This document shows, in pieces, positions 24,401-36,400 of a stretch of DNA of 64,000 nucleotides (positions within the stretch are counted from its first letter, which is position 1; every line of letters begins with the position of its first letter). Origin of the DNA: Trichuris trichiura. Taxonomy: Eukaryota; Nematoda; Enoplea; Trichinellida; Trichuridae. The stretch covers positions 372,001 through 436,000 of the forward strand of contig JBAJFE010000027.1 in assembly GCA_037903355.1 (NCBI GenBank), given 5' to 3'. A model generated the notes under the pieces. The model made no database searches and had not been told where the DNA came from. It saw only the letters and a program-made list of their open reading frames with translations. Both the position numbers and the translations under genes were made by a program.

Positions 24401-27400
24401 AGTTTTAGACGAGTCGTGAATCATTTAGATTCACGACTCGCGATCAATGTTTTTCAATGACTCTGCAATCGCGAGAAACGGACCCTAACCAGAAAAGCGG
24501 ACACTAACTAACAGATGGACTGCTTACCAATCAAGATTTCGATGAAACGAGTGGATAGATGTCTGAAGCAAGCGCATTTAAGATTGGCAAGTCGTAGCTT
24601 CTTTACTTGGCAAAAGCGCACAGAGAATATGATTGGCACTAGGATAAAGTCGAATGTTTGGACAGGTCAGGCTCTGATACTTCCAATTAACGCAGTCTCT
24701 CGCACGTTATCTCAAACGTCTCTTTGAATGAAGCTCATAGTACTGTTCGGCTATTTTTATAATGGTATTACGAAAATTCGACTCATGAAATTTATTTTGC
24801 AAAGCTTTCGAGAAGCATCCGTTCTCCGAATTTCCGCGATATCATTACGCATTTTCACATGCCTGTTAGAAAGAGCCTTGTTCTCAATGCAGTGTGCAGC
24901 TGTTTACCGAATGTTTAATGTGCATCCGCAGATCAGTGAATCATCGATAAGGAAGCATACGACGCCACTGGCTTGTCACCGTTTGGCAATACAGAATTGC
25001 TCTGTGCTGTCGGCTACGCGTACCTGATCGCAGCGAAGAGCAGTCCTTGATCTGCTTCTTTCTACGGAATATGTCCCGTTAAGGATACAATAAACTTTTA
25101 ATCTCCGAAGCTTTCGGGCCGCGCGTGACCCGTCTTCAGCGGTACTAAAAGTGATATAGTCTCAAGTGAGAGTCGACAGGTGAAAGCATTTTAACGGTTT
25201 AAGGCGAGTGTTTTAAAGTCCTGTTTTTAAGGTTTCTTTGTTTGTCAGCCAAATGCGTGTCATGTGGCGTATATGTCGAACCATCTTACGCTGTACATTG
25301 TTCCATTTTTTTCTTTTTCATGTTTAACTCCACTGTTCATTTCCTGTTCGTTATAAACGTTGCCATTTCTGTTCCATATGTTAATTCGTTTCATGTTTTT
25401 ACCATCTTGTTCCATGCAAATTTATCTATTTTTTATATTTCCATACATGATGGCTTTTCATAGTTGATCTTCTGATTCATGGGGTTGGCCTGCTTGATGT
25501 ATCTGTAAGTAAACTTCAAAGTGCCCTACGAACGAATGGATGAGCAAGTTGTTAGAGAAATTACAGAACAATTCTATACCGTTCGTTTCGGAACTGCTCT
25601 TGTTCCGTCGTCAGTAGTTTAAGTGAGAAGGTTCAGCAAACATTAAGATACATCAAACAGGCCAAACCCGTGAACCAGAAGATCAAATATGAAACAAACT
25701 AAGCCAGTTAAAAGGCACCCCGTTTTTCGAAACACATGATGGCCTACATCAATTCTATTGTTATGTATATGTTATTCAATTTTTTCAACTTGTTCACGCG
25801 CGGCCCGAAAGCTTCAGAGATTAATAGTTTATTGTATCCTTAACGGGACGTACTCCATAGAAAGAAACGGATTAATCATGGAAACCTACAGTCCCGTACC
25901 AAGAAGCTACATCATCAGAGCAGTCATTATCATAAAAAAGCTGTGGAAACCCATACTAACTAAATACAGTAGAACTTCCGGGTCTAGTATGTTGTCTCCC
26001 CACCGGAAGTTGAGGCGGCTACTTCAAAGCGTAATCTGCGAATCTATAGCGTAATAAATGGTTGTTATCGGCACAACGGGACGGACGTTATCGTCAGGTT
26101 TAGTGAAAGCATGGAATTTAGCAAGTGCGCATGCATTGAAGTTACGAGAAACACAATGGGGCCTGCAGGTGTTCAAGCTGAGACGTCGTGTAGGAATTGG
26201 TGAAAAACATCGCAGGTCAACTTTCCGAGCTGAGGCGTGCCTTGGTAGACAGGGTAAATCTCATTCTGCATTATGTCTGTCCGGGATCTAGTGACAACTT
26301 GCCATCGACAAGTGGAGGCACCGTAAGGAGGCACTGACGCCTTCTGCCTGATTACGTACATCCGAGTGAACCCGTCGGATGCGCCTCCAGCGAAATGGAC
26401 GCGTCGCCTTCGTCAGGGTGAGCGCCTGCGTTAGCAGTACGTATGCTTTTTCCCTTTTTGCGTTAGTCATTGCTCCCTTGTTCAGTGATCGCTAAATAAC
26501 GTTACTTTGCGCTATGCTTTTTGTGATTTGCGCCACGGTCAAAACTGCAAACCCAACAGCAGCAACGAACACGCGTCATGTCAAGGTTAGGCTTAGGCTT
26601 AGGCTTAGGCTTAAGCTTAGGCTTAGGTTTAGGCTTAGGCTGAGGCTTAGGCTTAGGTTTAAGCTTAGGCTTATGCTTAGGCTTAGGCTTAGGCTAGGGC
26701 AGGACAGGATGGCCGGCAGGGTTATAGCACGCACTTGGAAACAATTACCGGAACAGCGAACCGTTTCCAGCTGTGCAGCGTTCCTTCGCTGATACGCATC
26801 GCTCGCATGTGTACACAGTGAACAATAGCTTAGGTCACGCATTGTTGAGGCGACATAGTACTGATCACGTGACCGCCTTTGAAGTTGCCGTCTCAACTTC
26901 CGGTGGGGAGACAACATACAAGACCTGAACCTCCAAAGTTGACCACCTTCCTAAGTTGACCGAAGTTTGATCACTTGGTTGGTCCGCACGTTAATAAGCC
27001 CAAGGACAGCTTCTTTGGTTTCTTTTTGTACGGATTTTTCGTGTCCCGTTGAATAGACTTTTATTAATAAACTTTTATTAATAAACTCTCCGGAACTTTC
27101 GGGTCATTCGTGACCCGTCATCAGCGGTCATAAGTTGTAGCAGCGAATGCCATCTGTCGTTTCTGTGGATTTTTAAAGCGGGCATTTTTTTGGGCAAAAA
27201 ATGCCCGCTTTAAAAATCCACAGAAACGACAGATGGCATTCGCTGCCAAAAACCATTCCTACAACTTATGACCGCTGATGACGGGTCACGAATGACCCGA
27301 AAGTTCCGGAGAGTTTATTAATAAAAGTCTCTTCAACGGGACACGAAAAATCTGTACAAAAAGAAACCAAACAATGAAATTATTTGGTCCCGTACGAAGA

Positions 27401-30400
27401 CACTATATCTTCAAGGACAGCTTCTATACATTGACCACCTCCGTAATTGGGAAGTTGACCGCTTTAGCCGTGACCCGGTATATGGACGCAATGCTGATTT
27501 GCACTCTGTAAGTTGACCACTTCAGCTTGCTCAGTGTCAGTCGCTAGCAGCTGTTAACCGTCATTGCCTTAATGTGCTATTACTCAACTCAGCGAAGTTT
27601 TTCATTACGGTGCATTGGAGATTCCTGATAACGGAACAGATTCCGTCGCTTTGACGATGCTTTTCCCATGCTTGCTAGCGCAGCTTGCGCGTTTCCTCAA
27701 TTACATAACCTCTCACCTGCGCGTCAGCAGCATTCGCCCATTGAGCGAATGCTGCTGACAGAGGACAACCTCCGTAAGTGGGAAGTTGACCGCTTTAGCC
27801 GTGACGTGGTATATGGACGCAATGCTAGTTTGTTCACAGTAACTTGACCAGTTTGTTGAATGGACAACTTACGGTGGTTCAATTGCAATCTATTCAGCCG
27901 AGCCACTTATAGCCACAGCCAGGTATGTTGATCAGTTTTCTCCGGTCCCTTGGGTGGTCAACTGATGGAGGTTCTACTGTAAATAGAATTATGCTTAACG
28001 ATGAGTTCGATTCACGCGTGCAGAAACGCTAAGAACCGCTTCGACTTCTTACGCAAACAGCGAAGTGCGTAATATTAAAGTGCATGGGAGGCCGAGGGAA
28101 AAACCGTAGATACAAAGGTCTCATAGTACAGTGATACTCCCCTATCCGAGCACGCCGGGGTGAAGGATAGTCCATATTACGGACAAGTCCGGTTTATGGC
28201 GGAAGCTTACAGTAGGTCACAGAAAAGCAGGCAATGCAGGGGTCTCGTCTGAAATCAGCCCTCCGTCGGCAGTGGCGGCAACATCAAAGGAGGTCAAGTG
28301 GGGATTAGTAAGACTTAATCGGCTTAGCACACCGAGCAGCTAAGCACGCGCAAATGGTCTGGCACACTAACGCTGATGAATTTATGCAGTGTACGCATGA
28401 TTGCAGTAACATTTCCGAAGAAAAGTATGACAAATTTATCGTAAAGGTGGGTGAAAACGTCTCAGTAACGCGCGCAGTACACGCTAACGTACAGCAAGGG
28501 TACATACCGTCTAATGGTGCGCCTTCACCCACGAAAACGCTGAAGAAGCTGGGTACACTTCAGTCGGGCGTGTGCGGCACGGGCGGTGCGTTCACCGGGC
28601 TCTTGTTCGACCTGTGCATACAGACGCGCATAGAGAACAGAAACGTTAAAGAAGCATTGTACCATCCGCTTTGGCAAGGCCGCTAGCGCTGGCGTCGCGT
28701 CCGCTCGGGGCGGGTGCAACATGCGAATGTCGGCGAGGATGACCTCGAAAGCGTCGAAGGGTCCCAAACGTTTTTTCCACATGAACTCGCTCAGGTACGA
28801 CACGACGACGCTCCGATGCGTTCCACACCGCCGCTTGTTGCCGCGCTTCAACTGAGCCCACATGGACTCTACGGTCTGCGTGTTGGCGCCCGTGTCTCGG
28901 TCGACGAAGTTCGTTGAGTGATTCACTCGCGAATGATTGTACCCTTCGCGGTCGAGACGGCGGTAGGCACGCCACTCATCGGTCATCACTGCAGACTGCG
29001 GTCTCACATGGGACCGTACAACGGGTAGGAGGGTGTTCGCCGAACGGTCCTTCACGGGTTCGACGTGAACTTCGCCGTTTTCCCGACATACACCGCCGAA
29101 GAGCCACAGCGGCGAGTACATCTTCCCTCGATTGTGCTTTCTTCGGGTAAAGAGGGACTCGTCCAGTTCCACCGTCATACCCGCTCCTCCCAGTTGCACC
29201 GGTCTTTCGGCCAACGCGTCTGCATTAACTTGCCGCAGGTGGCCGTTCCACAGCACTCCAGTGCCGTGGCTGAATCCTAAAGCACACATACTGCCTACAC
29301 CAACAACAGAAGGCGTGCGAATCCGCACCCAGCTCGTGTAAGCAGAATTTAGTCGTGGTGTGCTCACGACTCCAGTTGAAAATGATCTCGACGGCCTTCT
29401 GCAGCTTTACCTTGTTCCGTGGAACTACAGAGGACGCACTGCAGTGCGTAGCGCTCGTAACGGCTTCAGCGCATAGTGCCCTTACCGTCGAACCACGTCC
29501 CTGTTCGTACGGCCACTTCCTTCCTGCAGGAACGTTTAAAACACCTCCAGGCCATGCCACCTCGCGTCAAACGCATCGCCTCTCCGCAAACGGGGCACAG
29601 CCTTTCGCTGTGCAGCAGCCCTTTTTCACGAAGGAAATTAGCCGCCGTTTCTTCATCCTGCACCGTCTGGTGCAGCCAGGCGATGTTTGTTCGGTTGCTT
29701 TTCCGGACAGGTTCACTTCGAATTGCGCACGGTGTGTTCATGCTTTACAATGAGGTTCGCACATTTTGCCACGGCACAGTGCCAACCGGAGCGATGACCT
29801 TCGATGTTTCCGACGAATAACTAACGGAACCCTGGGATACATCTCTGCAGTCACATTGTACTCCCTGTGCCAGCAATGCATGTGCACCGGTTTAATCCCT
29901 CACCTTCACTGTTTCGCAAGGGTCAGTAACCGAATCGGTGACACCTGCAACCATTACTCAATTGCGCAGCTACGCAATTCGTGCACAGGTAATTCGCGGG
30001 TCAATAACACCCTCTCTGCGTGTGCCGCTGCCGCTCCATTGTGTTACCCACTCTAGAAATGCACGCGCAGGTGTTTCATCCCTCACCAGCACTATTTCGC
30101 AAAGGTAAGCAGCTGCATAAGTGACATGGAAACGCAATTTGCAGGTCAGTGACCGGTCAAACTGCAGGTGGCACTAACCCCCCTTTGTCTCTTCGTTCAA
30201 CTTGCGCGGCACGTGTTCATCAACCCACAGTATACCGTCACACCCGTTGCGCGGCTTATCCGCATTATCGCAGCGTATTAACGTGTGAAGTTGCCGCTTC
30301 CGCCGACGGAGGGCTGATTTCGGGCTAGATCCCAATGCAGTTTTAGATGTAGGTTCCTGGCGTCCACAGCGCGATGTCAGTCTCTGCAAGCAGGGAATCA

Positions 30401-33400
30401 GCTTAACGAGGGCGGCGAAATCCATCTGACCAAGGAAAACGACTGACCAGCGGAAACCAGTTCCTTGTATGGCGTGGGCGCTGTACTGCAAAACGGCATG
30501 GGAAATAATTCCCGTGAACTTACGAGGAATGTTTGGAAAGTTTCCGGAGAGAGGGTGCAGTGTCTAACAGGGCACCAACCGATGTATCAAAACATGTTTA
30601 GTCGTACCTCCGTTATGTTCAGACTTGAACTGCGGAGTCATCTTATCTGGCGATGCGCTAGTGTGGTACAAGCTGCTCCTAAACCAGTGTTTCTCAAAGT
30701 CAGGGTCGCCGGTGCCCCCTGTGAACGTTTCCGAGCGCTTGGGCTCCCAATTCTGATTAGTCGATTTCGAGCGCGCTGATTGGCTGGATGGGAAGACGGA
30801 GGGTAGCCGGGACGTCATAATGTAGGTGCTGCGCACAAAGTTCTTTGGGGAAACAGTTTCCTGGATAGTGTGTCGAACACTTATTTTCTCGCCTCCGAGC
30901 CTGCTGCTTCCTCGGTCCTCCCTTCCAGGCAATCAGAATTGCGGGGCGCAAAGCCATGCTGCTTTCTGTGAGGCAGAGAGGCACAATATCTGACCCGCAG
31001 GCCATACCTTCCTGTGCACTTCAACACGATTGCCCAGGTGGGGCATGTGCCCCCCATAGATCAGAAGGGCCCCCTTGGCGACTTGCCCCCTCTCGATTTC
31101 AAAATGGCTCCCCGGTTGGGCACATGCCCCAGCGTTAGAATCACTGTCTTGAACTAATCGTTTTTCTCGTTACATGGAAAATCTTCGTTTTCAGGTCAGA
31201 GCTAACATTAAATTCTATCCAAGCTTGGTTGGCCGCTGAGCAGGATTATTCAATCTTTGCAGCAGGTTCACGGAAGTAGTGCACCATTTAAATCGTTTGT
31301 CGATGAGTGGATAAGGCGTTTTAAGGAGGGCAGAGAGCGTATCAAAGACGACCGGAGAGCAGAAAGACCAGCAATGGCAACGAAAAAAGAAACCGCGGTT
31401 TTTGTCCAGAATTTAGTGGAAAGAGACCGCAGAATTACCATCAGGAGGATTGCTAGAATGGCTGGGAACTCCTTCCATTCAGTATTCAGAATTTTGGTTG
31501 AAGCCAGTGCTCTGAGGAAGCTTTCAGCTCGGTGGGTCCCGAAAGCGTTGAGCGAAGAACAGCTGGTTTGACGCGTTAAATTTACTTGGGAGCTTTTAAC
31601 GAAGATTGAAATGAATGAGGCCGGGTTTCTTGACCGTATCATTACGGAAGACGAAACGTAGATGTACCAATGTCACCCCGAGAGTAAGATCCAATCCAAG
31701 CAGTGGTTACCGAAGGGGTCAGCAGGTCCGGTCAAGTTTAGAGCGGAGCAGTTGGCTAGTAAGGTAATGGCGACCATGTTCTGGGACTCGGACGGAGTAA
31801 TTCTGACTTCCTCGAAAAAGAGCAAACAGTAACGGCAAGTTATTACGAAGTAGCATTGCGAACAATAAAGACCGCACTGGCAAGAAAACGGCGTGACAAG
31901 TTGCACCTCGGTGTCCTTTTCCATCACGATAACGCGACAGCTCGTTAGTCAAGGACTGTGTGGACTGTTCTTCGTGAGTTTCGGTGGAAAGTCATTCCGT
32001 ACGCGCCCTACAGTCCAGATCTCGCCCTGTCAGACCTTTTCCTTTTCCCAAAGTTAAAAAGCATTTAAGAGGTACGCTGTTCGAGTCAATGGATGACGCG
32101 AAATGCGCCATCTCGACTTGACGCAATATACGGCCCCCAAGATTCTACAGGGAAAATCTGCGGAGGTGCAGACATCGTCTGCAGAAGTGCATAGAGGTTG
32201 ACGGAAGATATGTTAAAAAATCATTTTGGTATCTTTGCAAATAAAAAATTTAATTTTTCCTTAAACTTCTCGATGTACAGGCGGCCCTCGTTATTCGAGG
32301 TTAATTCGTCCAACATTTTGAGCATTTTACCGCGTTAAGTTGAATTCCGCGTTATATAGGCTACCCTATGAAAAAGGCTAAATAGCTTACATTCTAGCTG
32401 CGTATTTCGTCCTGTCCCCTTGAATTTCTTCGGGAACGTCGAGGCAGCTACGAAATCAGCCCATGCCGTTTCCCAAGTGATTTTTAAGTTCTTGAGGCTG
32501 AACCGCTTCATGTATTTTGCTAGCCATCCTTTCCTAGCAGTAAACCTTTTTCTTTCGTTCTCTGCATTCACGCTAGAGAAGTGCTTTTATGAGCTCAACG
32601 CTTCTTCCAAAATAACTTTCTCGTCGACGAGGACATTCTTCCGCGACATGTCCTCTATCCAAATGCTTAGCGGTTTTTCGGCCTTCACGAGGACTTTGTT
32701 GCGAACTACAGCAGCTCTTTTCCCCAATGAAGGGTCAGGATGCACGTTTCCTCAAATCTCAGATTTCTTCCGTTTTATCGTACGAATGCTGGATTCATTC
32801 TTCCTGATCCTACGGCCCACTTCGGCAAATGATAATCCGCTTTTCAAAAGGTCAAGGACCTCTGCTTTCCCATGAAGATTAAGGACGCTACGTTGTCTCT
32901 TAGCCCTAGAGCAGGGGTGGGGAACCTTTTTGGTGCCGCGGGCCGTGTAGCATACTTAAATGAAAAGAGCCTGCTTTATTTGCACGTATGTTTATTAAGT
33001 CCCCCCTAATGGGATGCTTGGAACTGCTTTTTCCTGGTGAGGAAACTCTGAGATAAAAGGCAGAATTTTGAGACACTTCTGCAACCCAGTTGTCAAGAAC
33101 ATAATCGCAAATACAGAGAACGAAATAACTTTTTTGTACTTCGAAGACGTAAAGGACAGGCGGCCGGCGCAAACCGACGAGAACGATAGCGAGAGAAGGC
33201 GAGAACGATGCCAGTGACTACTGAGAGCAAAAACAGCAGAAGTGCTCTAGCAAGTTCGACAGTCGTTATCTCGAACAAAGCAATGGTCCACGCTACTTAT
33301 GCGCGCATTCACACGATAGTGGCGCCTACTGCTTGTCACCGAGGACTAACAATGTCGGTTTGTCGACAGAGAGCTGTCAGCAACGCTGTCTTCCGAGCCA

Positions 33401-36400
33401 GCCTGACGCGCCCTGCTTGCTACGCAAGATTTATGTTATTACTAGGCTTCACATACAATACGTTTAACGCTTTATGAAAAATAACTTCCCAGAATCACAT
33501 TTCGCTGAATCTCGCATCCATGTGCGGTTGCCCCAGCGCGTGGGCGGAAAATGGTGTCGCGGGCCGGACGTTCCCCACCCCTGCCCTAGAGGAACCGCTG
33601 TGTTCACTTACTTGCCTTCTGTCAGCCATCCTCTTATGCGACACCAGTTAAACGACGCGAAAGTTCAGACCTAAATCGCTGCAGGGAAACTGATGTTTGC
33701 GCACGGCGAGTAGGCTCGACAACGCGCACGAAGCAACAACGAACAATCAAAAAAATGACAAGGCCTCATTAGCATTGTGCACGGTTAGAAAGTGTTGTAG
33801 GCAGAAAAAGTCTTTCGCGCCCGGACAGACGATCACGCTGCTTCTCATGCAGGCAACGACATTACCGCAACTGTAATGCCAGCCAGCGGTGAGCATGTTT
33901 TTGTGAAAAGGTGACGTCGCTAGTTCACGCCGGACGAACCTTATTGTATAGAACAGTGTTTCTCACGGTGGGGCACGTGCCCCACTAGGGGGCCCCTTTT
34001 GAAATTCAGGTGGGCCCAGAGCGCCAGGGGGCCCGCTGGGGGGCCCATTTGAGCTGCGTGGGGCACATGCCCCACCTGGGCCGTCGTGTTGTCGTGCATC
34101 GGAAGGTGAGGTCCGAGGGCGGGGTATTGTGCGTACTGGTTAAGATAACGTTTCATGCTATGCGTGATGCCGGCTACCCCCAATCCAGCACATGAACCAA
34201 CCACCGCTCGTCAAAATGACCATTCAGAACACGCGACAGAAGGGATGGCATGTTTGTCACCGTGACCTTCCCTGCGTAGGGTTGGGTAAGAAAAGCTTCC
34301 TGCTGAGAAGCATTTAGCGGAGAGCACATGGTTCACATCAGAGAATGGTTGTCCGCGTTATCAGAATGCGCCATAGTTTTTGCGATGTATTTGCACCTGC
34401 TTTACGATTCAACCAGCGATTAGCACGTGTTCGCAGCTGCAGCTTGGTAGCAATGACTCTGCTTTAGAATTTTGTCAACGATTACCATCTGTTGCCCCGG
34501 CTCTGTGAAAAGTCGGCTCCCTTTTTCTTCCCTTTCTTTCCTCGCGTCTATTGTCCACGCAGCTACAATGCAAGCATACGCGTTAGCGACAGGGAATTGC
34601 CTGTGCTGCTCACATATTTTCTGGAAACACTTTGTCGGTACGGCTGCTTCTCTCCTATGCTCGTTTCAGTTTTGCAAGATGTCACTGCAAGAAGAGCTGC
34701 TGGAGTTGCAGTTGAACGTGGAGTTGAAGGGCAGGTTGTCACATGGTTGTCAGCAGTTCTGGCTGCAGAGAAATCCTAGAGTTGTACTGTGGCGTATGGG
34801 ATGTGGTAAAAAAAGTTACTGGTTTATCTTCCCTCATCGAGTCTAGTGGAGCACGCATTTAGTATCATTACGGACCTAATACCAAGAAACACTGTCAGCT
34901 ACAAATAGTCAGACGCGGCGATCTATGTTTGCGAGTTACCTCGATCGAGCCCAACATCGACAGGCTAGTTCGATTGCATCTGGGCGAGCCAAGCAGCTCT
35001 TGTTGACTTCTCGAAAAACAATTTGCAGAAATAAATCTGTACAGCTATAGTTGACCTTCTAGCGTTGCAATCATTTCAGCCAATCAGTGCGTTGAAGTTG
35101 GCCAATCAGAATAGGGGGGCCCGGACGCTCGGAAGCGTTCTCAGGGGGGCCCAAGCTTGAGAAACACTGGTATAGAACACCGCGGACAACGAGGCCGGCT
35201 GTATATAGCGAGCCCTCGTTATCCGCGGTGTTCTATATAACGCGGTTCGTCCTCCGTGAAATAGTGCGTTTATCTTTTGCACGGCGGTGCACGAGACAAA
35301 GCCTTGAACAGTCAGTAGTTGCTGGTTTGTGGGGAGACGCATCAGTGAATGCGAGGAGTTAGGTGCCATTGATGAAGAGGTTATGGACATCGTGAATATT
35401 GCCAGGGAGTTGGGAGGTCAGGGTATCTCCGACGTAATAAACGACTATATCAGGGAGCACAAAGAGGGCTTTGGAAAACCGTTCACCAACGAGGAACTCG
35501 AAAAACTGACGCAATCACCTACACGTTGTCACGACAACGTTTATGGAAGATGCAGAAGCTCAAACACTCTCGGATTGGACGCTGCAATAGCTTGTCAGTA
35601 TTTTCCGTCAAGCGCGGGTTTTAAAGAATACGATTTCTGATTACAATTCATCCGTGGAACGTGGCATCATGGTTATACGGGGAGTAGCGGCTTCGTTGAA
35701 GCCGCTACAAGATTTTTTTGATAAAGCGAAGAAAAGGCAGATACAGCCTCCTATGACAATGTTTTCAAATAAAGCTCTGGCAGCAGCGAAGCCTAACATC
35801 TTAAGGCGAGACGTTTTGCTACCAACAAGTTCAAGAAACCGTAGGAGTGGCCGGTCTCCAGGGGATCTGCGCCCATCCACAGAAAGTGGGTAAATTGATT
35901 CATGATGTCCCAAACGTTTCTGCCATAGACGTTTTGCTCTATGTGGATGAGTTCTGTGTGATGTTCACTATTTCTGCTTTAGTGCTCCTATGTATTTTAT
36001 ATTTCCCCTGCTCTGTACCTATTCTGCGCACCAGTAAATCGCTTAGTTCATTAAAGCAAGGCGATTCGCAAGCGTTTAAAGAAAGAGCATTTTACTTTCA
36101 TCCTTTCTTGTATCTAACGGCCTGGACTCTGCTAGCTTCATTGGACAAGCACAGTCTCATTGATATCCTTATCTCGTAGCTAGATTCTGTAGTACCAAGC
36201 TTCGAAGGATCATTGCGTATGATAACCGTTCTGAAAGGAATTCAAGTGGGCAGGACAAAATACCCATTTGAAATAGAAACTACAAGGGGCCCTCGTTATC
36301 CGCGGGGTTCTATACAACGCGGTTCGTACGGCGTGAAATAGTGACGTCATCTTTTCACAAAAACATGCTCACCGCTGACTGGCATTACAGTTGCGGTAAT

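Larger units (their letters stand above)
25040..25910. mobile_element. PLE-derived fold-back with inverted terminal repeats
   Basis: The left arm (about 25040-25145, -) and right arm (about 25795-25910, +) are inverted copies of the PLE end with CCCGTTAAGGATACA / its complement and a hammerhead-like motif. Inside, a second inverted pair (25458-25530 and 25648-25740) carries the PLE family-2 ORF start. Confidence 0.65.
27015..27411. mobile_element. PLE-derived fold-back unit FB1 (14-bp TSD)
   Basis: 397 bp, almost a perfect palindrome: TTTCGTGTCCCGTTGAA (left) against its complement (right), and both arms carry AAGTTGTAG and the AAATGCCCGC tract. Exact duplication CAAGGACAGCTTCT at 27001-27014 and 27412-27425. 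No protein coding. Confidence 0.85.
26924..27979. mobile_element. Tigger deletion derivative with nested fold-back
   Basis: Begins CCTGAACCTCCAAAGTTGAC and ends GGTCAACTGATGGAGGTTCT. Interior is shared with 52464-53438 and 49900-50410. Interrupted at 27015-27411. Confidence 0.65.
32278..35201 (-). mobile_element. Tigger-like element A1 with two hAT insertions
   Basis: TIRs CAGGCGGCCCTCGTTATTCG (left) and CAGCCGGCCTCGTTGTCCGC (right, inverted), with TA flanks. The minus-strand reading encodes the N-terminal CENP-B-like part only (32880-32335: AVVRNKVLVKAEKPLSIWIE, AKYMKRFSLKNLKIT); the DDE domain is deleted. hAT elements at 32912-33583 and 33954-35169 are inserted in it. Confidence 0.75.

Noticed and set aside
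26576..26917. 113-aa minus-strand frame rich in Ser-Leu
   Set aside because: It is the translation of the TTAGGC array and flanks, not a protein.
28354..28686. 110-aa plus-strand frame opposite the Merlin transposase end
   Set aside because: Mostly antisense of, or next to, the transposase; no independent support.
34472..34846. 124-aa plus-strand frame
   Set aside because: Lies inside a hAT deletion derivative and matches nothing; the only recognisable hAT piece is further right in another frame.
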